From assembly GCA_020063565.1 (NCBI GenBank), contig JAICDB010000003.1, positions 1 through 64,000 of the forward strand: DNA of 64,000 bases, read 5' to 3'. Positions 16,882-27,128 of the stretch are shown one piece after another. The notes under the pieces are model-generated. The model was not told where the DNA came from. It searched no databases and worked only from the letters and a program-made list of their open reading frames with translations. A program made the translations under genes and the position numbers. Origin of the DNA: Clostridiales bacterium (lineage in GTDB: Bacteria; Bacillota; DSM-16504; Desulfitibacterales; JAICDB01). Every line of letters begins with the position of its first letter. Within the stretch, counting starts at the first letter, position 1.

Positions 16882-18198
16882 ATGCCAATTATTAAAATTC
16901 CTTTAAATAAGAGAGAAATTAAAGTCGAAATACCAGAAGAAAATTTCTTAGGTGTACTTGAACCAAATCCTATCCAGGGGTTAAATAACCCAATGGAAAA
17001 AATCAGAGAATCGCTTATATATCCAACTAATAGTAAACCCTTAGCTGAACTAGCAAAGGGGAAAAAACAGGTAGTTATTGTCATTACTGATATTACCAGG
17101 CCTACTCCTGACCACTTATTGGTACCTGCTATTTTAACGGAGTTAGAAAAAGCAAAAGTTAAATCAGAGTGTATAACTATCCTTATTGCAACAGGGCTTC
17201 ATCGGCCAAATAACAAAGAAGAATTGATAGAGCGGCTAGGGAAATATGTCGTTGAGAACTATAAAATTGTTAATCATGTAGGAACTAAAAACGACCTGGT
17301 ATATTTGGGTAAAACTAGTTATAACTGTCCTGTATGGATTAATAGTATTGCAGCAAATGCTGACTTGTTAATCAGTACAGGAATAATTGAGCCCCATTTT
17401 TACGCTGGATTTAGTGGGGGTAGAAAAAACATTGCAATTGGGGTAGCAGGAGAAGAGACGATTATGTTTCAGCACCGACCCCAGGTTTTTGATCATCCAA
17501 ATACGCAAATCGGAAATATAGAAGAAAACATATTTCATGCAAATGCAATGGAAATAGCTGAAATGGCAGGTTTGGACTTTATACTTAATGTTGTTTTAAA
17601 TGATAAAGGAGAAATAGCAGGTGTTGTAGCTGGGGATTTCAAAGAGGCCTTTTATCAGGGTGTAGAAATTGCTAAAAAAGTCTACCAGGTAGAGATTGAT
17701 GAACAGGCTGATATTGCTATAGCTGGTATTGGTTTTCCCAAAGATGCAAACTTGTATCAAGCAACTAGGGGAGCAAGTTGTATAGCTTTTAGCAAATATC
17801 CTGCCGTCAAAAAAGGTGGTCTTATTATAATTCCTGCTGAAACTGAAGAGGGAGTAGGACAAGGATTAGGAGAACAAAGGTTTTATAATATAATGAAAAG
17901 TGCTAAGAATTATGAAGAAATAATATCTAATATCCGGCTAAACGGTTACCCTGCTGGAGGACAAAGAGCCTATTTGATGGCTTTGACATTAAGACATGCT
18001 GAAGTTTGTATTACTAACTCAAAAACACCAGAAGCTGTTGAAGATATGCACATGAAAGCCATGAATAATGTAAATAATGCATTAGAGTATGGATTAAAAT
18101 GTTATGGAAAACACGCAAAAATAATCGTACTTCCACATAGTTTGCAGGTTGTGACTTCTAAAAAAACTGTAAATAAAAATAATAACATAGTAAAATAG
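16882..18198 (+). CDS. LarA-family nickel-pincer 2-hydroxyacid racemase/epimerase
   Basis: A 438-residue DUF2088/LarA protein. All key residues of lactate racemase are found at equivalent places: Asp70 and Arg73 in TDITRP, His107 in ATGLHRP, His172 in EPHFYAGF, Lys182 in SGGRKN (the lysine that binds the nickel pincer nucleotide covalently) and His198 in QHRP. The enzyme should invert a 2-hydroxy-carboxylate centre by hydride transfer in the cytosol. The cofactor makers LarB, LarC and LarE are not encoded in this window and must lie elsewhere. It sits between the glycyl radical enzyme and an aldehyde oxidoreductase, so its substrate is probably a pathway 2-hydroxyacid rather than lactate itself. 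Confidence 0.9.
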   Translation: MPIIKIPLNKREIKVEIPEENFLGVLEPNPIQGLNNPMEKIRESLIYPTNSKPLAELAKGKKQVVIVITDITRPTPDHLLVPAILTELEKAKVKSECITILIATGLHRPNNKEELIERLGKYVVENYKIVNHVGTKNDLVYLGKTSYNCPVWINSIAANADLLISTGIIEPHFYAGFSGGRKNIAIGVAGEETIMFQHRPQVFDHPNTQIGNIEENIFHANAMEIAEMAGLDFILNVVLNDKGEIAGVVAGDFKEAFYQGVEIAKKVYQVEIDEQADIAIAGIGFPKDANLYQATRGASCIAFSKYPAVKKGGLIIIPAETEEGVGQGLGEQRFYNIMKSAKNYEEIISNIRLNGYPAGGQRAYLMALTLRHAEVCITNSKTPEAVEDMHMKAMNNVNNALEYGLKCYGKHAKIIVLPHSLQVVTSKKTVNKNNNIVK

Positions 18199-18281
18199 CG
18201 TAAATATATATATTATACAATCCCTTGCTGATTTTAGCCGGGGGACAAGAATTATCGCAGAAAATAGGAGCGTGGTAAGCT

Positions 18282-19997
18282 ATGTTAATAAGAATTAATA
18301 TGTCCACAAAAGAAGTAGTTAAAGAAATATTACCAGAAAAATACTTCTTTTTAGGTGGGCGCGGCCTTACATCAAGATTACTGCTGGACGAGGTGGACCC
18401 ATCATGTGAAGTCCTAGGACCACAAAATAAACTTGTTATAGCTCCCGGATTATTAGGGGGTACTGCTGCTCCTTGTTCAGGAAGAATCTCTATCGGGGCT
18501 AAGAGTCCTTTAACGGGTGGAATAAAAGAAAGTAATGGAGGCGGTATAGCTGCAAGAAAGCTTGCTAAGTTGGGAATTAGAGCTTTGGTGATTGAAGGAC
18601 AGCCTCAAGAAGATAATTTTTTCCTCTTGAAAGTTACAAATGATGGAGTAGAAATTTTACCGGCTGATGAACTTGAGGGATTGGGTAACTATGAAACAGT
18701 AAAAATTTTGCTTGGAAAATATGGAGACAAGAACGGTATAATTTCCATTGGACCAGCGGGAGAAAGAGGATACAGTACGGCTTCGGTTGCCATAACTGAT
18801 ATGGAAGGTATCCCTTGCAGGCATTGCGGACGGGGTGGTATGGGAGCTGTAATGGGTTCAAAAAAGATAAAGGCAATAGTGATAGATGATAGTAATACAA
18901 CAAATATAACATATAAAGATGAGAAAACTTTTAAAGAAGTTTCCCGTGAATGGGCAAGAGAACTTGTTGTTACCAGAAAAACATTAACTGATTATGGCAC
19001 GGCAGGAAATTTATCCCTAATTAACACATTGGGATGTTTACCAACTCGAAATTTTAGTTGTGGTGTTTTTGAAGATGCAGAAAAGCTTTGTGGTGAAAAA
19101 TTAAGAGAAATAATCCAAACAAGAAATGGGAAAGCTTCTCATGCCTGTCAGCAAGGATGTGTCATACGATGTTCAAATATATTTACGGATGCAGATGGCA
19201 AAGTAGTTACGTCTTCTTTGGAATATGAGACTATTGCTCTTCTTGGTTCAAATTGTGGCATTAGTGATATTGATTTTATTGCAAAGTTAGATAGATTTTG
19301 TGATGATTTTGGTATAGATACGATGGAACTTGGTGCGACTATAGGAGTAATGATGGAAGCAGGAGTGCTAAACTTTGGGGACCAGAAAAAGATGATGAGT
19401 CTTATTGATGAAATGAAAAATGATACTTTGATAGGGAAAATGATGGGTCAGGGTGCTACCTTGACAGGAAAGGTGCTGGGTGTTAGACGGATCCCTGCGG
19501 TTAAAGGACAGTCATTAGCTGCATATGACCCTCGAGGATTAAAAAGTACTGGCGTGACTTATGCTACGTCAACAATGGGCGGTGATCATACTGCCGGAAA
19601 TTGTTTGCCTGGCAGGCTTGGTTACAGGCCTAAGACAAAAGATCAGGAATTTATTAAAACCAAGGAAGGTATAGTAGAGCTTTCCAAAGATGTACAGATT
19701 ATGACAACTTTATGTGATATTTGTGGTTTTTGCTTTTTCGTAGGCCCTACTCCGGATACGGTAGATAGAGTAGCTAAGCTTGTTAATGCCAGATGGGGGA
19801 CCACTATAACTTTTGATGACCTTATAGAACTTTCTAAACAGGTGATAAATACAGAAGTCGAGTTTAATGAAAGAGCTGGATTACCACAAACATTAAATGG
19901 GTTGCCTGAATTTTTTTATACAGAAAAACTTAGTCCTCAGAATTATATTTTTGATATTTCAAAAACGAAACTTAAAAACATATTCAAAAATGATTAA
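18282..19997 (+). CDS. Tungsten-type aldehyde:ferredoxin oxidoreductase family protein
   Basis: A 571-residue AOR-family enzyme with the three expected domains. The 4Fe-4S ligands appear as C289-QQG-C293-VIR-C297 and C478 in LCDICGFC; the first spacing is three residues rather than the more common two. The N-terminal pterin-binding part shows GGRGLTSRLL, PCSGRISIGAKSPLTGG and GRGGMGAVMGSKKIKAI. These cytosolic enzymes oxidise aldehydes to acids with ferredoxin, using a tungsten-bispterin cofactor. AGGAGCG lies before the ATG. Placed after the racemase and before the GlcD/GlcF pair, it probably oxidises the aldehyde made by the glycyl radical enzyme. Confidence 0.92.
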   Translation: MLIRINMSTKEVVKEILPEKYFFLGGRGLTSRLLLDEVDPSCEVLGPQNKLVIAPGLLGGTAAPCSGRISIGAKSPLTGGIKESNGGGIAARKLAKLGIRALVIEGQPQEDNFFLLKVTNDGVEILPADELEGLGNYETVKILLGKYGDKNGIISIGPAGERGYSTASVAITDMEGIPCRHCGRGGMGAVMGSKKIKAIVIDDSNTTNITYKDEKTFKEVSREWARELVVTRKTLTDYGTAGNLSLINTLGCLPTRNFSCGVFEDAEKLCGEKLREIIQTRNGKASHACQQGCVIRCSNIFTDADGKVVTSSLEYETIALLGSNCGISDIDFIAKLDRFCDDFGIDTMELGATIGVMMEAGVLNFGDQKKMMSLIDEMKNDTLIGKMMGQGATLTGKVLGVRRIPAVKGQSLAAYDPRGLKSTGVTYATSTMGGDHTAGNCLPGRLGYRPKTKDQEFIKTKEGIVELSKDVQIMTTLCDICGFCFFVGPTPDTVDRVAKLVNARWGTTITFDDLIELSKQVINTEVEFNERAGLPQTLNGLPEFFYTEKLSPQNYIFDISKTKLKNIFKND

Positions 19998-20049
19998 ACT
20001 GAAGTCTTGAGTTGTAAGCAGCCTTTCAAAAATATTTCGTTTTAAGGGG

Positions 20050-21429
20050 ATGATGGAACTGGAATTAAACACCGTGCAACAAATTATAGAAATTGTTGGC
20101 GAAGATAATGTTTTAACAAATCTGGAAGAAAGAATTTGCTATTCATATGATGGCACATTTCAAAGAGGAATTCCTGAACTGGTAGTATTTCCTGCTAATA
20201 CTCAAGAAGTAGCTGAAATTGTAAAGTTGGCTAACAAAGAAAAATTTCCTGTATTTCCCCGTGGAGCTGGTACAGGACTTAGCGGTGGATCTATTCCCAT
20301 GAGTTCTGGTGTAGCATTAGTATTAACCAGGATGAATAAGATCAAAGAAATCAATTCAGAAGATATGTTAGCTGTATTAGAACCGGGCGTTATTACAGGC
20401 CATTTTAATCAAGAAGTAGAAAAATTAGGCCTGTATTATCCACCTGACCCTGCCAGTTTAAAAACATGTACGATGGGAGGAAATATCGCGGAAAATGCTG
20501 GGGGGCCAAGGGCTTTCAAGTATGGGGTAACAAAAGATTATGTGCTGGGATTAGAAGTAGTAACGCCCCAGGGTGAAATTATGCATACCGGCGGTCGGAC
20601 GGTAAAAAATGTTACTGGCTATGATTTAACCCGTCTGCTTACAGGAAGCGAGGGAACCCTGGGAATAATTACAGAGATTACGGTACGCCTGCTGCCAAAA
20701 CCAAAAGAAATAAGAACAGCATTGGTCATATTTGATAAATTGGAAGATGCCGCATCTAGTGTCACAGCAATTATTAGAAATGGGGTTATTCCAGCGACAC
20801 TGGAGTTAATGGATCAAATTGCTATAAAATGTGTGGAAAATTTTAATCATCTGGGGTTACCGCTTGATGCGGAGGCGGTCTTATTAATTGAAGTAGATGG
20901 CGGAAAAAATCAAGTGGAAGAAGATATCATAAGCATTGAGGAAATTTGTCAAAATCACCACTGCAGAAAAATCCACATAGCTTCTTTAGCGGAAGAAAGA
21001 GAAAAACTTTGGAAAGCAAGAAGAGCTGTTTCATCTGCGATTGTGCAGTTGAAACCCACGAAGATTTCTGAAGATGCTACTGTTCCAAGGAGCAAAATTC
21101 CAGAAATGGTAAAACGCCTACGGGAAATTGCTTCTAAATACAACTTGCATATACCCGTATTCGGGCATGCAGGAGATGGTAATTTACATCCAAATATTCT
21201 GGCTGACAAGAACAACAAAGAAGAAATGGAACGGGTTCAAAAAGCCGTGGACGAAATATTTCATGCAGCATTAGAATTACGGGGAACACTATCCGGAGAA
21301 CATGGGATTGGAATAATGAAAAAACCATACCTGCAGTGGGAGCTTGGGGAAGTAGGAATTGAATATTTAAGAGCGATCAAGCGGGCAGTAGATCCCAATA
21401 ATATTCTTAATCCGGGAAAGGTGTTTTAG
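20050..21429 (+). CDS. FAD-linked 2-hydroxyacid dehydrogenase (GlcD/LldD-like)
   Basis: A 459-residue VAO/PCMH-type flavoprotein. The FAD-binding part shows VFPRGAGTGLSGGSIP, PPDPASLKTCTMGGNIAENAGGPRAFKYGVTKDYV and LLTGSEGTLGIITE. The C-terminal domain ends in GHAGDGNLHPNI and LSGEHGIGIMKK, which carry the conserved His residues of glycolate and D-lactate dehydrogenases. It oxidises a 2-hydroxyacid to the 2-ketoacid and passes electrons to the adjacent iron-sulfur subunit. Its stop abuts the ATG of that gene. Substrate unknown; lactate or glycolate are possible, but the island context suggests a dedicated hydroxyacid. The start is either of two adjacent ATG codons (20050, 20053). Confidence 0.92.
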   Translation: MMELELNTVQQIIEIVGEDNVLTNLEERICYSYDGTFQRGIPELVVFPANTQEVAEIVKLANKEKFPVFPRGAGTGLSGGSIPMSSGVALVLTRMNKIKEINSEDMLAVLEPGVITGHFNQEVEKLGLYYPPDPASLKTCTMGGNIAENAGGPRAFKYGVTKDYVLGLEVVTPQGEIMHTGGRTVKNVTGYDLTRLLTGSEGTLGIITEITVRLLPKPKEIRTALVIFDKLEDAASSVTAIIRNGVIPATLELMDQIAIKCVENFNHLGLPLDAEAVLLIEVDGGKNQVEEDIISIEEICQNHHCRKIHIASLAEEREKLWKARRAVSSAIVQLKPTKISEDATVPRSKIPEMVKRLREIASKYNLHIPVFGHAGDGNLHPNILADKNNKEEMERVQKAVDEIFHAALELRGTLSGEHGIGIMKKPYLQWELGEVGIEYLRAIKRAVDPNNILNPGKVF

Positions 21430-22677
21430 ATGAAAGATATGGATAAAAATCACTTCGAAAGTCTAAATAAATGCAGCAGATGTGGAGGATGCCAGGCTCA
21501 TTGTCCTATTTTCTATGAAACTGGAAGAGAACCATTTGTAGCCAGAGGAAAAATTGAGCTTCTGGAAAATTTACAGTCCGGTAAATTAACCTGGAATGAT
21601 AAACTTGCAGATATATTTTCTATGTGCCTTTTATGTGGTGCTTGTGCAGAAAATTGTCCCAATGGGGTGCCAGCAGACAAGTTGGTGATGATGGCAAGGA
21701 AAGATCTTGTTGCTAATAATGGTCTTCCAATAATTAAAAAAAATGTTTTTCAGCATTTGTTAAGATATAACGGACGGTTGAATTTGGCAGGGAAGATTCT
21801 ATACCTATATCAAAAAACAGGTCTACAGAAACTGCTGCGAATCAGCCGGGTACTCAATTTAATGCCCAATGACCTGGCTAAAATTGAGAGATTGTTGCCG
21901 GAGGTTGCTAGTGGATCTTTTCGTAAAATAGTGCCTTTTAGAAGTACGGTGGATAATCCGCGACTGAAAGTGGCGTATTTTACAGGGTGTGTTACTAACC
22001 TGATCAACCACAATGTGGGATACAGCATCCTAAAAATTTTGAAGGCCTGCGGGGTGGAAGTAATCATTCCAAAACAGGGTTGTTGTGGGGTGCCGGCTTT
22101 TGCCAGTGGAGATTTTACTACCGGTAAGTTCCTTGGAGAGCAAAATATTAAAGAGTTTGCTCGAGAAGATGTTGATTACATTATCTTCGACTGTGCCAGC
22201 TGTCTTTCCACTTGGTTGGATTATCCAGAGCTCCTAGAAAGTGAGGAAGCCTTAAAGTTTTCAGATAAGCTGATGGATGTTAACCGTTTTCTAGTTGAAA
22301 TTTTGGATATCAAAATAGAATGTCCTGAAATAGGTAAAAAAGTGACTTATCATGATCCCTGTCATTTAAAGAGAACAGAAAATGGTAAGAAAGCGCCACG
22401 AGAACTGCTGAGCAGGCTTAGTCCAGCTTATGAGTATGTGGAGATGGGGCTGGCGGACAGGTGCTGCGGATCTGCTGGTTCTTTTAACATCAGTCATTAC
22501 CGCTTATCCCAGAAAGTAGCCAACCGAAAGGTAAAATCTATCAAAGAAAGCGGAGCAGAGATAGTGACCTCAGCCTGCCCCTCCTGTATGATGCAGTTGT
22601 CCCACGCCTTAAAAAATGAAAAGAGCGATGTAGTCGTAAATCACCTGGTCGAACTTGTGGCGGGGTGTTTGCAGTAA
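21430..22677 (+). CDS. Iron-sulfur electron-transfer subunit (GlcF-like, CCG domains)
   Basis: A 415-residue (Fe-S) oxidoreductase with two N-terminal 4Fe-4S motifs (CSRCGGCQAHCP near residue 15 and CLLCGACAENCP near residue 64) and two C-terminal cysteine-rich CCG domains (GCVTNL...GCCGVPAF and DPCHLKR...RCCGSAGSF). This is the standard partner of GlcD-type flavoproteins and hands electrons to a quinone or other membrane acceptor. It directly follows the flavoprotein gene without a spacer. Last gene of the catabolic island; no clear terminator follows. Confidence 0.93.
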   Translation: MKDMDKNHFESLNKCSRCGGCQAHCPIFYETGREPFVARGKIELLENLQSGKLTWNDKLADIFSMCLLCGACAENCPNGVPADKLVMMARKDLVANNGLPIIKKNVFQHLLRYNGRLNLAGKILYLYQKTGLQKLLRISRVLNLMPNDLAKIERLLPEVASGSFRKIVPFRSTVDNPRLKVAYFTGCVTNLINHNVGYSILKILKACGVEVIIPKQGCCGVPAFASGDFTTGKFLGEQNIKEFAREDVDYIIFDCASCLSTWLDYPELLESEEALKFSDKLMDVNRFLVEILDIKIECPEIGKKVTYHDPCHLKRTENGKKAPRELLSRLSPAYEYVEMGLADRCCGSAGSFNISHYRLSQKVANRKVKSIKESGAEIVTSACPSCMMQLSHALKNEKSDVVVNHLVELVAGCLQ

Positions 22678-22893
22678 TTAATAGATATGGTGAATAATGA
22701 TCGAATCCCCAAAACCGTCATTTCAGGCTGATTTGCCCTATTTCAGTTGATGCTGGTTCTGTGAGAGTGAAGAAGTCGGAACAAAGTCACCCGATTTCCA
22801 CCTACTTGATATCTTTCTATACATAGAAAATTATTTATTTATTAATACTAGTAATGAGGAATTTAAAATTTATAGTTAGGAGGTTCTTTTGCA

Positions 22894-23277
22894 ATGACTG
22901 ACCGTAAACGCAGTCGCTATTTGAAAAAAGGCGAAGATATGAGACTTTTAAATATGAAAGAAGCCGGTAATCCACAGGGTATTGCAATAGACCCTATTCC
23001 AGTCACAGAAGGTGAAGAAATGACAGTTCTCTATTACGGTTTGCTTTCGGAAGCGGGTGCCGATCAGGTTTATCTCCACTGTGGTTATGGGGATGCCCAT
23101 AGTTGGCAAAATGTGCAGGATGTTCGCATGGAAAAAACAGAGAGAGGTTGGGTAAAGACATTAAAACTAGAAGATGATTCAAGATTTAATTTCTGTTTTA
23201 AAGACAGTGCCAATAACTGGGATAACAACAACGGTCTCAATTGGAGTGTAGAAATCCACAACGGAGAGCAAATCTAA
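22894..23277 (+). CDS. Single-domain starch-binding (CBM25/53-like) protein
   Basis: A 127-residue protein with no signal peptide or catalytic domain. Residues of about 35-125 fit a starch-binding module: VTEGEEMTVLYYGLL, VYLHCGYGDAHSWQNV, and the aromatic NNWDNNNGLNWSVEI end that contacts glucan. Such modules are normally attached to starch synthases or amylases; here it is free. AGGAGG precedes the ATG. Its location just before the glucan synthase gene suggests it binds intracellular glycogen-like polymer. A strong terminator follows, so it is its own transcript or is differentially expressed from the next gene. Confidence 0.8.
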   Translation: MTDRKRSRYLKKGEDMRLLNMKEAGNPQGIAIDPIPVTEGEEMTVLYYGLLSEAGADQVYLHCGYGDAHSWQNVQDVRMEKTERGWVKTLKLEDDSRFNFCFKDSANNWDNNNGLNWSVEIHNGEQI

Positions 23278-23310
23278 AATAAGGCCTTCTTAGGGAGGCC
23301 TTATTTTTTT
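23278..23310 (+). terminator. Terminator after the starch-binding protein gene
   Basis: AATAAGGCCT with AGGCCTTATT, a perfect 10-bp stem with an 8-base loop, followed by T6. Confidence 0.9.
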
Positions 23311-23377
23311 GCATAAAACCATATTCCTTAGTGAAAAAATAAAAAGTAATAAAACAATAAAGAAAGAGCGTGATATT

Positions 23378-24655
23378 TTGCGAGTTTTAATGTTATCGTG
23401 GGAATTTCCCCCAAAAAGTGTTGGTGGACTGGCACGACATGTCAATGATCTATCACTTGCAATGGTAGATCAGGGCCACGAAATTCACATTATAACCTGC
23501 GCTTTTGAGGGAGCGCCACTCCGGGAAACTAAAGATGGAGTACATATCTACAGGGTTCATCCTTATTCAATTCAAACCCCTAATTTTCTGCACTGGACCC
23601 AGCATTTAAATTTTGCAATGCTGGAAAAAGCTGTTCCATTACTATCCAGTAAAGAATTTGATATTATTCATGCCCATGACTGGTTGGTTGCCTTTGCGGG
23701 CAGGGCCTTAAAACATTCTTTCCGCTTGCCTTTAATAGCAACGATTCATGCCACCGAATGCGGTAGAAATGGAGGTCTTTATAGTGATACCCAGCGTTAC
23801 ATAAATAGTGTTGAATGGTTTTTAACTTATGAAGCATGGAAGGTAATCGTTTGCAGTAAACACATGGAAAATGAAGTTAAATCGCTTTTTGGCGTGCCGG
23901 GTGACAAAGTTGAGATATTACCAAACGGGATTTTTCCACACAAATTTAAGGAACCCCCGGAAAAGGGCTGGGTAGACATTCCCTACTTAAATAATAATGA
24001 TCGCGTAATACTTTTTGTGGGCAGACTGGTGCAGGAAAAAGGAGTACATATCCTTTTAGAGGCTGCTCATAAAGTATTACATTCAGTTCCGAACGCAAAG
24101 TTTGTAATTGTAGGTAAGGGGCCTATGGAAGAACACTTGAAGCATATTGCAAGTAGCCTTGGCGATAGGGTCCATTTCACAGGTTATGCCAGTGATGATG
24201 AACTAAAAACTCTTTACAAAAGGGCTGAAACGGCAGTTTTCCCCAGCCTTTATGAACCCTTTGGGATAGTAGCATTGGAAGCAATGGCTACCGAAACACC
24301 GTTAGTAGTGTCTGATACCGGGGGCCTATCGGAGATAGTAAAACATGGTCAAAATGGCTTAAAGGCTTACCCGGGAAATGCCAACTCACTTGCCGATAAT
24401 ATTTTAGCAGCTTTACATGATAAAAAATTAGCTGCAAACCTCATAAGACATGCCACTTCTAGCATAAATAATAAATATGATTGGAACAAAATAGCCTCCA
24501 AAACATTAGCTATTTATCAAGATGTGCGCAGTGAATACGAAGAAAGCAGTTGGTCAATGCCTGCAGTGGCATTTACTGAAATTCCTGAACGTTATTCTCT
24601 GGTGGAAGAAAGAATCAAAAACCAAAACTTGAGGGCAAGGGGTGAAGTTCATTGA
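23378..24655 (+). CDS. GT4-family glycosyltransferase, probable glucan synthase
   Basis: About 425 residues from TTG 23378, chosen because [21 protein letters not shown] is the true N-terminus of this family; the frame is open further up to 23309 without family match. GT-B fold: N-terminal GLARHV glycine loop, DIIHAHDWL, nucleotide-sugar domain [15 protein letters not shown] and the E-x7-E motif in [11 protein letters not shown]. It probably transfers glucose from a nucleotide sugar to growing alpha-1,4-glucan. Its stop overlaps the start of the nucleotidyltransferase gene (TTGA), and GH57 branching and debranching-type genes are nearby. A role in other polysaccharides cannot be excluded. Confidence 0.85.
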   Translation: MRVLMLSWEFPPKSVGGLARHVNDLSLAMVDQGHEIHIITCAFEGAPLRETKDGVHIYRVHPYSIQTPNFLHWTQHLNFAMLEKAVPLLSSKEFDIIHAHDWLVAFAGRALKHSFRLPLIATIHATECGRNGGLYSDTQRYINSVEWFLTYEAWKVIVCSKHMENEVKSLFGVPGDKVEILPNGIFPHKFKEPPEKGWVDIPYLNNNDRVILFVGRLVQEKGVHILLEAAHKVLHSVPNAKFVIVGKGPMEEHLKHIASSLGDRVHFTGYASDDELKTLYKRAETAVFPSLYEPFGIVALEAMATETPLVVSDTGGLSEIVKHGQNGLKAYPGNANSLADNILAALHDKKLAANLIRHATSSINNKYDWNKIASKTLAIYQDVRSEYEESSWSMPAVAFTEIPERYSLVEERIKNQNLRARGEVH

Positions 24656-27117
24656 AGGCAATTATAATGGCGGGAGGCCAGGGCTCCAGACTCCGTCCTT
24701 TAACATGCGACAGGCCGAAACCCATGGTACCTGTAGCTAACAGACCTATAATGGAATATGCAGTAGATCTACTAATAGGACAGGGTATCAAAGATATAGG
24801 AATAACACTACAGTACTTACCCGAACAAATAATGGATCACTTTGGAGATGGCAGTGTCTTTGGGGTTAATATGCAATATTTCATTGAGGAAGTACCCCTT
24901 GGAACAGCAGGAAGTGTCAAAAATGCAGCAGAATTTTTAGATGAAACATTTGTAGTAGTAAGCGGTGATGCGCTAACTGACTTTAATTTAATGGAAGCAA
25001 TTGAGTTTCACTATGAAAAAGGGGCTATAGCAACCCTGGTTTTAACAGAGGTTCCTTCACCTTTGGAATACGGAGTTGTAATCACTGAAAAGGACGGCAG
25101 GATTAAACGCTTCCTGGAAAAACCGGGTTGGGGCGAGGTTTTCAGCGATTGGGTAAATACAGGTATTTATATACTTGAACCGGAAGTCCTCAATTATTTT
25201 GATTTTGGGGTCAAATATGATTTTAGTAAAAATTTATTTCCCCAGCTCCTGGAAAATGGAGAAGTTGTGTGTGGCTGCCTTTTATCCGGTTACTGGTGTG
25301 ATATAGGAAATTTGGATCAATATTTACAAGCGCATATGGATATTTTAGCCGGTAAAGTAGAAGTAGATCCCCGAGGTACTTTAATAAAGGATAATACCGC
25401 TGTATTACACCCCAATATAAGTAAAAAGGCAACTATTTCCGGTCCTATTCTTTTAGGAGAAAATTGTAGAATAGAGGATGGCGCATTTGTAGCCCCCTAT
25501 TCGGTAATTGGGGATAATGTGGTGCTGGATAAAGAAGCTTCCATAAAAAGATCTGTAATTTGGAATAATGCTTATATTGGAAAGAGCGCTGCAATACGTG
25601 GAGCAGTCATAGGCCGGGGAGTTACAATAAAACCGGGGACAAATATTTTAGAGGGTGCTGCAGTAGGCGACAATAGCCTCATTAATGAACGCAGCATGAT
25701 CAAGCCCAATGTAAAACTTTGGCCAAATAAAAACGTGGAAGCCGGTGCAGTTGTTAAGGAAAGTGTAGTTTGGGGAACAAAACATAAAAAAGAGCTTTTT
25801 GGTACAGAGGGAGTACCTGGGCTCGTCAACCGGGATATTACCCCCGAATTAGGGGCAAAGCTTGGTGCAGCTTACGGTTCAATCTTAAAAGAAGCTAGTA
25901 TTATAACTGTTAGTTCAGATGGGCAGCCTGTAACCAGAATGATTAAAAATGCTCTTGCCACAGGTTTAATTTCAACAGGGGTAGAGGTTAATGATTTAGG
26001 AGATGTTACCACTCCTGTCAACCGTTTTGCAGTACGCAAGCTCGGTACTAAAGGCGGAATTCATGTCAAAAGTGATTTGCAAAACATGCAAAAATGCTGG
26101 ATTCAATTTTTAAATGAAGATGGAATCAATGTAGATCGCAATATTGAAAGAAAAATTGAAAGCATGTTTGCCAGGGAGGAATTCAGAAGGGTTAAATCCG
26201 GTCAGATAGGAGAAGTACTCAGCATAACCCGTTATGCCCACACCTATCTTAACTATATCCTATCAGGTGCAGACAGCGAGGCAATTAGGAAATTAGATAT
26301 CACTATGGTCGTAGATGCTCGAGGTTCCGTTTTAAATACACTGGTTTCCTCACTAGCCGAGCGTCTTAATTGGAATTTAATTGATTTTGAAGGTAACATA
26401 GAGGCGGGTTCTCCAAGCTTTAGTCAGAGAAGAAAATATATAGGAAACATGGCTGAACTAGTTAAAAAATACGGTGGACATTTAGGGGTAATGTTTGATA
26501 ATAACGGCGAAAAAATTCTTTTAGTGGATGACAGGGGTAGAGTAATAGATGAGCATACCTTTGTTGCATTAATGGTTTTGATTTTGATGAAAGCAAAAAG
26601 GGGAAGAACTGTTGTAGTACCGGTTACAGCTTCTGAGGTTGTAGAAAAGGTTGTGAAAAAATACGGCGGTAAAGTAGTACGTACTAAAACTGCTCCCTGG
26701 GCTGTCATGCAAGATGCCTTAAAGCATGAAGAAGATACCGCAGGCGGTTATTCACAGTTCTTTTTCCAGAATGATGCGCTCTATGCAGTTGTTAAAATTA
26801 CGGAGTTTTTAGCCAAAGAAAATACAACCCTTTCTGAGCTCGTTGATGAAATACCCGATTTTTATATTAAGGTAGAAACGGCAGAATGTCCATGGGAAAA
26901 AAAGGGGAGGGTAATGAGGTCCTTAATTGAAGAAACTGACCGTGATATGGAGTTAATAGACGGTGTTAAAATCAGGCATGATAATGGCTGGACACTCCTC
27001 TTGCCCCATGCTGACGAACCCCTTTATAATATTTACAGCGAAGGAAGTGATTTTGAAACAGCAGAAGAGTTAAGTAATATCTATAAAGATAAAATAAAAA
27101 AGATAATTCACGGTTGA
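24652..27117 (+). CDS. Nucleotidyltransferase fused to degenerate phosphomannomutase
   Basis: 821 residues. Residues 1-230 are a sugar-1-phosphate nucleotidyltransferase ([12 protein letters not shown] with [11 protein letters not shown], then GDALTD and [16 protein letters not shown]). Residues of about 250-370 are left-handed beta-helix hexapeptide repeats. Residues of about 380-820 follow the phosphomannomutase/phosphoglucomutase layout but lack catalytic residues: the phosphoserine loop TASHNP is replaced around S474-D475 ([11 protein letters not shown]) and the metal loop DGDADR by DNNGEK (616-621). The N-terminal half is likely active and may supply NDP-glucose or GDP-mannose. The C-terminal half is probably structural or regulatory. 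TTG start overlapping the upstream glycosyltransferase stop. Confidence 0.88.
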   Translation: MKAIIMAGGQGSRLRPLTCDRPKPMVPVANRPIMEYAVDLLIGQGIKDIGITLQYLPEQIMDHFGDGSVFGVNMQYFIEEVPLGTAGSVKNAAEFLDETFVVVSGDALTDFNLMEAIEFHYEKGAIATLVLTEVPSPLEYGVVITEKDGRIKRFLEKPGWGEVFSDWVNTGIYILEPEVLNYFDFGVKYDFSKNLFPQLLENGEVVCGCLLSGYWCDIGNLDQYLQAHMDILAGKVEVDPRGTLIKDNTAVLHPNISKKATISGPILLGENCRIEDGAFVAPYSVIGDNVVLDKEASIKRSVIWNNAYIGKSAAIRGAVIGRGVTIKPGTNILEGAAVGDNSLINERSMIKPNVKLWPNKNVEAGAVVKESVVWGTKHKKELFGTEGVPGLVNRDITPELGAKLGAAYGSILKEASIITVSSDGQPVTRMIKNALATGLISTGVEVNDLGDVTTPVNRFAVRKLGTKGGIHVKSDLQNMQKCWIQFLNEDGINVDRNIERKIESMFAREEFRRVKSGQIGEVLSITRYAHTYLNYILSGADSEAIRKLDITMVVDARGSVLNTLVSSLAERLNWNLIDFEGNIEAGSPSFSQRRKYIGNMAELVKKYGGHLGVMFDNNGEKILLVDDRGRVIDEHTFVALMVLILMKAKRGRTVVVPVTASEVVEKVVKKYGGKVVRTKTAPWAVMQDALKHEEDTAGGYSQFFFQNDALYAVVKITEFLAKENTTLSELVDEIPDFYIKVETAECPWEKKGRVMRSLIEETDRDMELIDGVKIRHDNGWTLLLPHADEPLYNIYSEGSDFETAEELSNIYKDKIKKIIHG

Positions 27118-27128
27118 AAATTTTTTTA

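Noticed and set aside
22678-22893. Possible leader or riboswitch before the starch-binding protein gene
   Set aside because: No convincing stem set or terminator was found in these 216 bases.
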